From the NCBI GenBank assembly GCA_020024475.1, contig JAHHTS010000114.1, positions 1 through 6,866 on the forward strand: a DNA stretch of 6,866 nucleotides. The letters run 5' to 3'. The notes beneath the pieces were generated by a model. It was not told where the DNA came from and made no database searches. It saw only the letters and a list, made by a program, of their open reading frames with translations. The position numbers were made by a program, and so were the translations under genes. Below, piece by piece: positions 6,154 to 6,866 of this stretch. Each line of letters begins with the position of its first letter. Positions within the stretch are counted from its first letter, which is position 1. The DNA comes from Oscillospiraceae bacterium (GTDB lineage: Bacteria; Bacillota; Clostridia; Oscillospirales; Ruminococcaceae).

Positions 6154-6866
6154 TTAATGATTATTTGATTTTCTTTTTAAAATGCCTATTATTGACACTC
6201 CACAAAGTGAAATAACATTTAATGAAACCCATAAGTAAAGATTTGTATAATCTCCTGTTTGAGGAGCTTTATTAGGTTTATCAGAGTTGTTATTGTTTTG
6301 AACAATTGGTTTTCTTATTTCTGTGTTTATAACAGTAAAACCTATTTGAGCATCTCCTTTAACAACTGTTTCATATCCATTTAAATTTGTCTCTTTTATT
6401 GTATATTTGATTTCTTTGCCTGTTATTTCATCATATTTTGGCAAATTTGTGAATGTGTATTTCCATTGCGTTAATTTTGTCAATTCTTTTCGGCACACTT
6501 CTTGGTTGTTTGCTAAAAGAATAATTTCTGCTTTGTCTCCAATTTTTCCAACCCATTGTTTTTCTACTGGAACTGATATTTTTTCAACATTAACATTTTT
6601 GATAATGAAACCATTTGTCATGTTACCAATGATTTCTTTTTCATAACCTGCAACATCTTCTTCATCTACTGTGTAAATGACTTCTTTTCCATCTTTGTAT
6701 TTATCTAAATTAGAGAATACATGCTTCCAATCATTTTTAGCGTTTAATTCAAAGCTTTCAATCTTTTGACCATTTGCCAATAGGTTAATTGTAACGCTAT
6801 CTGTAGCTGGACCAACCCATTGTTTTTCTACTGGAACTGATATTTTTTCAACATTAACATTTTTGA
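6154..6866 (-). CDS. Cna-B repeat, sortase-anchored surface protein (C-terminal part)
   Basis: The gene runs open to the window edge, so only the last 236 residues are seen. Two complete Cna-B modules begin at the repeated VPVEKQWVG motif (visible residues 10 and 98), with a period of 88 residues. Such modules form stiff beta-sandwich stalks in Gram-positive adhesins and pilins. Each has a likely Lys-Glu-Asn isopeptide triad: Lys14/Glu68/Asn90 and Lys102/Glu158/Asn180. An Asn-rich linker (189-198) leads to the sorting signal APQTGD (200-205), a membrane helix (about 209-229) and a basic tail, KRKSNNH. APQTG departs from LPXTG at its first residue. A TTG at 6780 is inside the first module and is not the start, since the repeat continues upstream. 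Ligand and full length are unknown. No sortase gene is in the window. Confidence 0.9.
   Translation of the reverse strand, partial: KNVNVEKISVPVEKQWVGPATDSVTINLLANGQKIESFELNAKNDWKHVFSNLDKYKDGKEVIYTVDEEDVAGYEKEIIGNMTNGFIIKNVNVEKISVPVEKQWVGKIGDKAEIILLANNQEVCRKELTKLTQWKYTFTNLPKYDEITGKEIKYTIKETNLNGYETVVKGDAQIGFTVINTEIRKPIVQNNNNSDKPNKAPQTGDYTNLYLWVSLNVISLCGVSIIGILKRKSNNH
6548..6602. repeat. 55-bp direct repeat, copy 1 (Cna-B module boundary)
   Basis: Identical base for base to 6812-6866, at a spacing of 264 bp (88 codons). It encodes the end of one Cna-B module and the first strand of the next, reading KNVNVEKISVPVEKQWVG on the minus strand. The base just before the block differs between copies (T at 6547, A at 6811). 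Confidence 0.95.
6812..6866. repeat. 55-bp direct repeat, copy 2 (cut by the window edge)
   Basis: Second copy of the block at 6548-6602, with no mismatch. Identity reaches the last base of the window, so the true repeat may be longer and more copies may follow. Confidence 0.95.

Noticed and set aside
6407..6646. Open reading frame of 79 codons on the plus strand
   Set aside because: Antisense to the Cna-B modules; its openness follows from the repeat's codon composition.
6154..6780. A separate 208-residue protein starting at TTG 6780
   Set aside because: The frame stays open upstream and encodes the matching part of another Cna-B module, so the TTG is an internal leucine codon.

Overview
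The window looks like a chromosomal segment from a low-GC, spore-former-type Firmicute, most likely a member of the Clostridia. The pointers are strongly AT-rich DNA, good GGAGG-type ribosome binding sites, the order queA-tgt-yajC-(TIGR04086-type membrane protein) familiar from Firmicutes, and a sortase-anchored Cna-B repeat protein. The species cannot be named from this sequence.

Layout. Positions 19-1050 (+) encode a complete Xer-family tyrosine recombinase with all six catalytic residues. Meeting it tail to tail, with a 20-bp overlap, is a minus-strand series that reads from right to left. It starts at a predicted promoter near 4666-4694 and runs queA (4629-3586), tgt (3573-2443), yajC (2382-2080, with its own likely promoter), a rho-independent terminator (about 2008-2052), a TIGR04086-like four-helix membrane protein (2009-1617) and a second membrane protein that resembles SpoIIM only loosely (1603-1031). 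Diverging from queA, with its own promoter, is a CapA/PgsA-type lipoprotein gene (4767-5948, +), followed by a strong terminator (5982-6020). The right end (6154-6866, -) holds the C-terminal part of a cell-wall-anchored surface protein made of 88-residue Cna-B modules. It has its own terminator hairpin at 6088-6127, and its N-terminus lies beyond the window.

How the genes work together. Tgt and QueA carry out successive steps of queuosine tRNA modification: insertion of preQ1 at the wobble position, then transfer and isomerisation of the ribosyl group from SAM. YajC is the small membrane partner of the Sec translocon and commonly travels with these two genes. The two membrane proteins downstream are probably read through from the same region or driven by a promoter I did not find. 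The CapA-like lipoprotein and the Cna-B protein are separate envelope genes in their own transcription units.

Most of the window is ordinary core genome. I found no convincing undescribed multi-gene system. The points most worth checking are the terminator whose 3' arm contains the ribosome binding site of the next gene, the 55-bp perfect repeat within the Cna-B modules, and the divergent SpoIIM-like protein tail to tail with the Xer recombinase.
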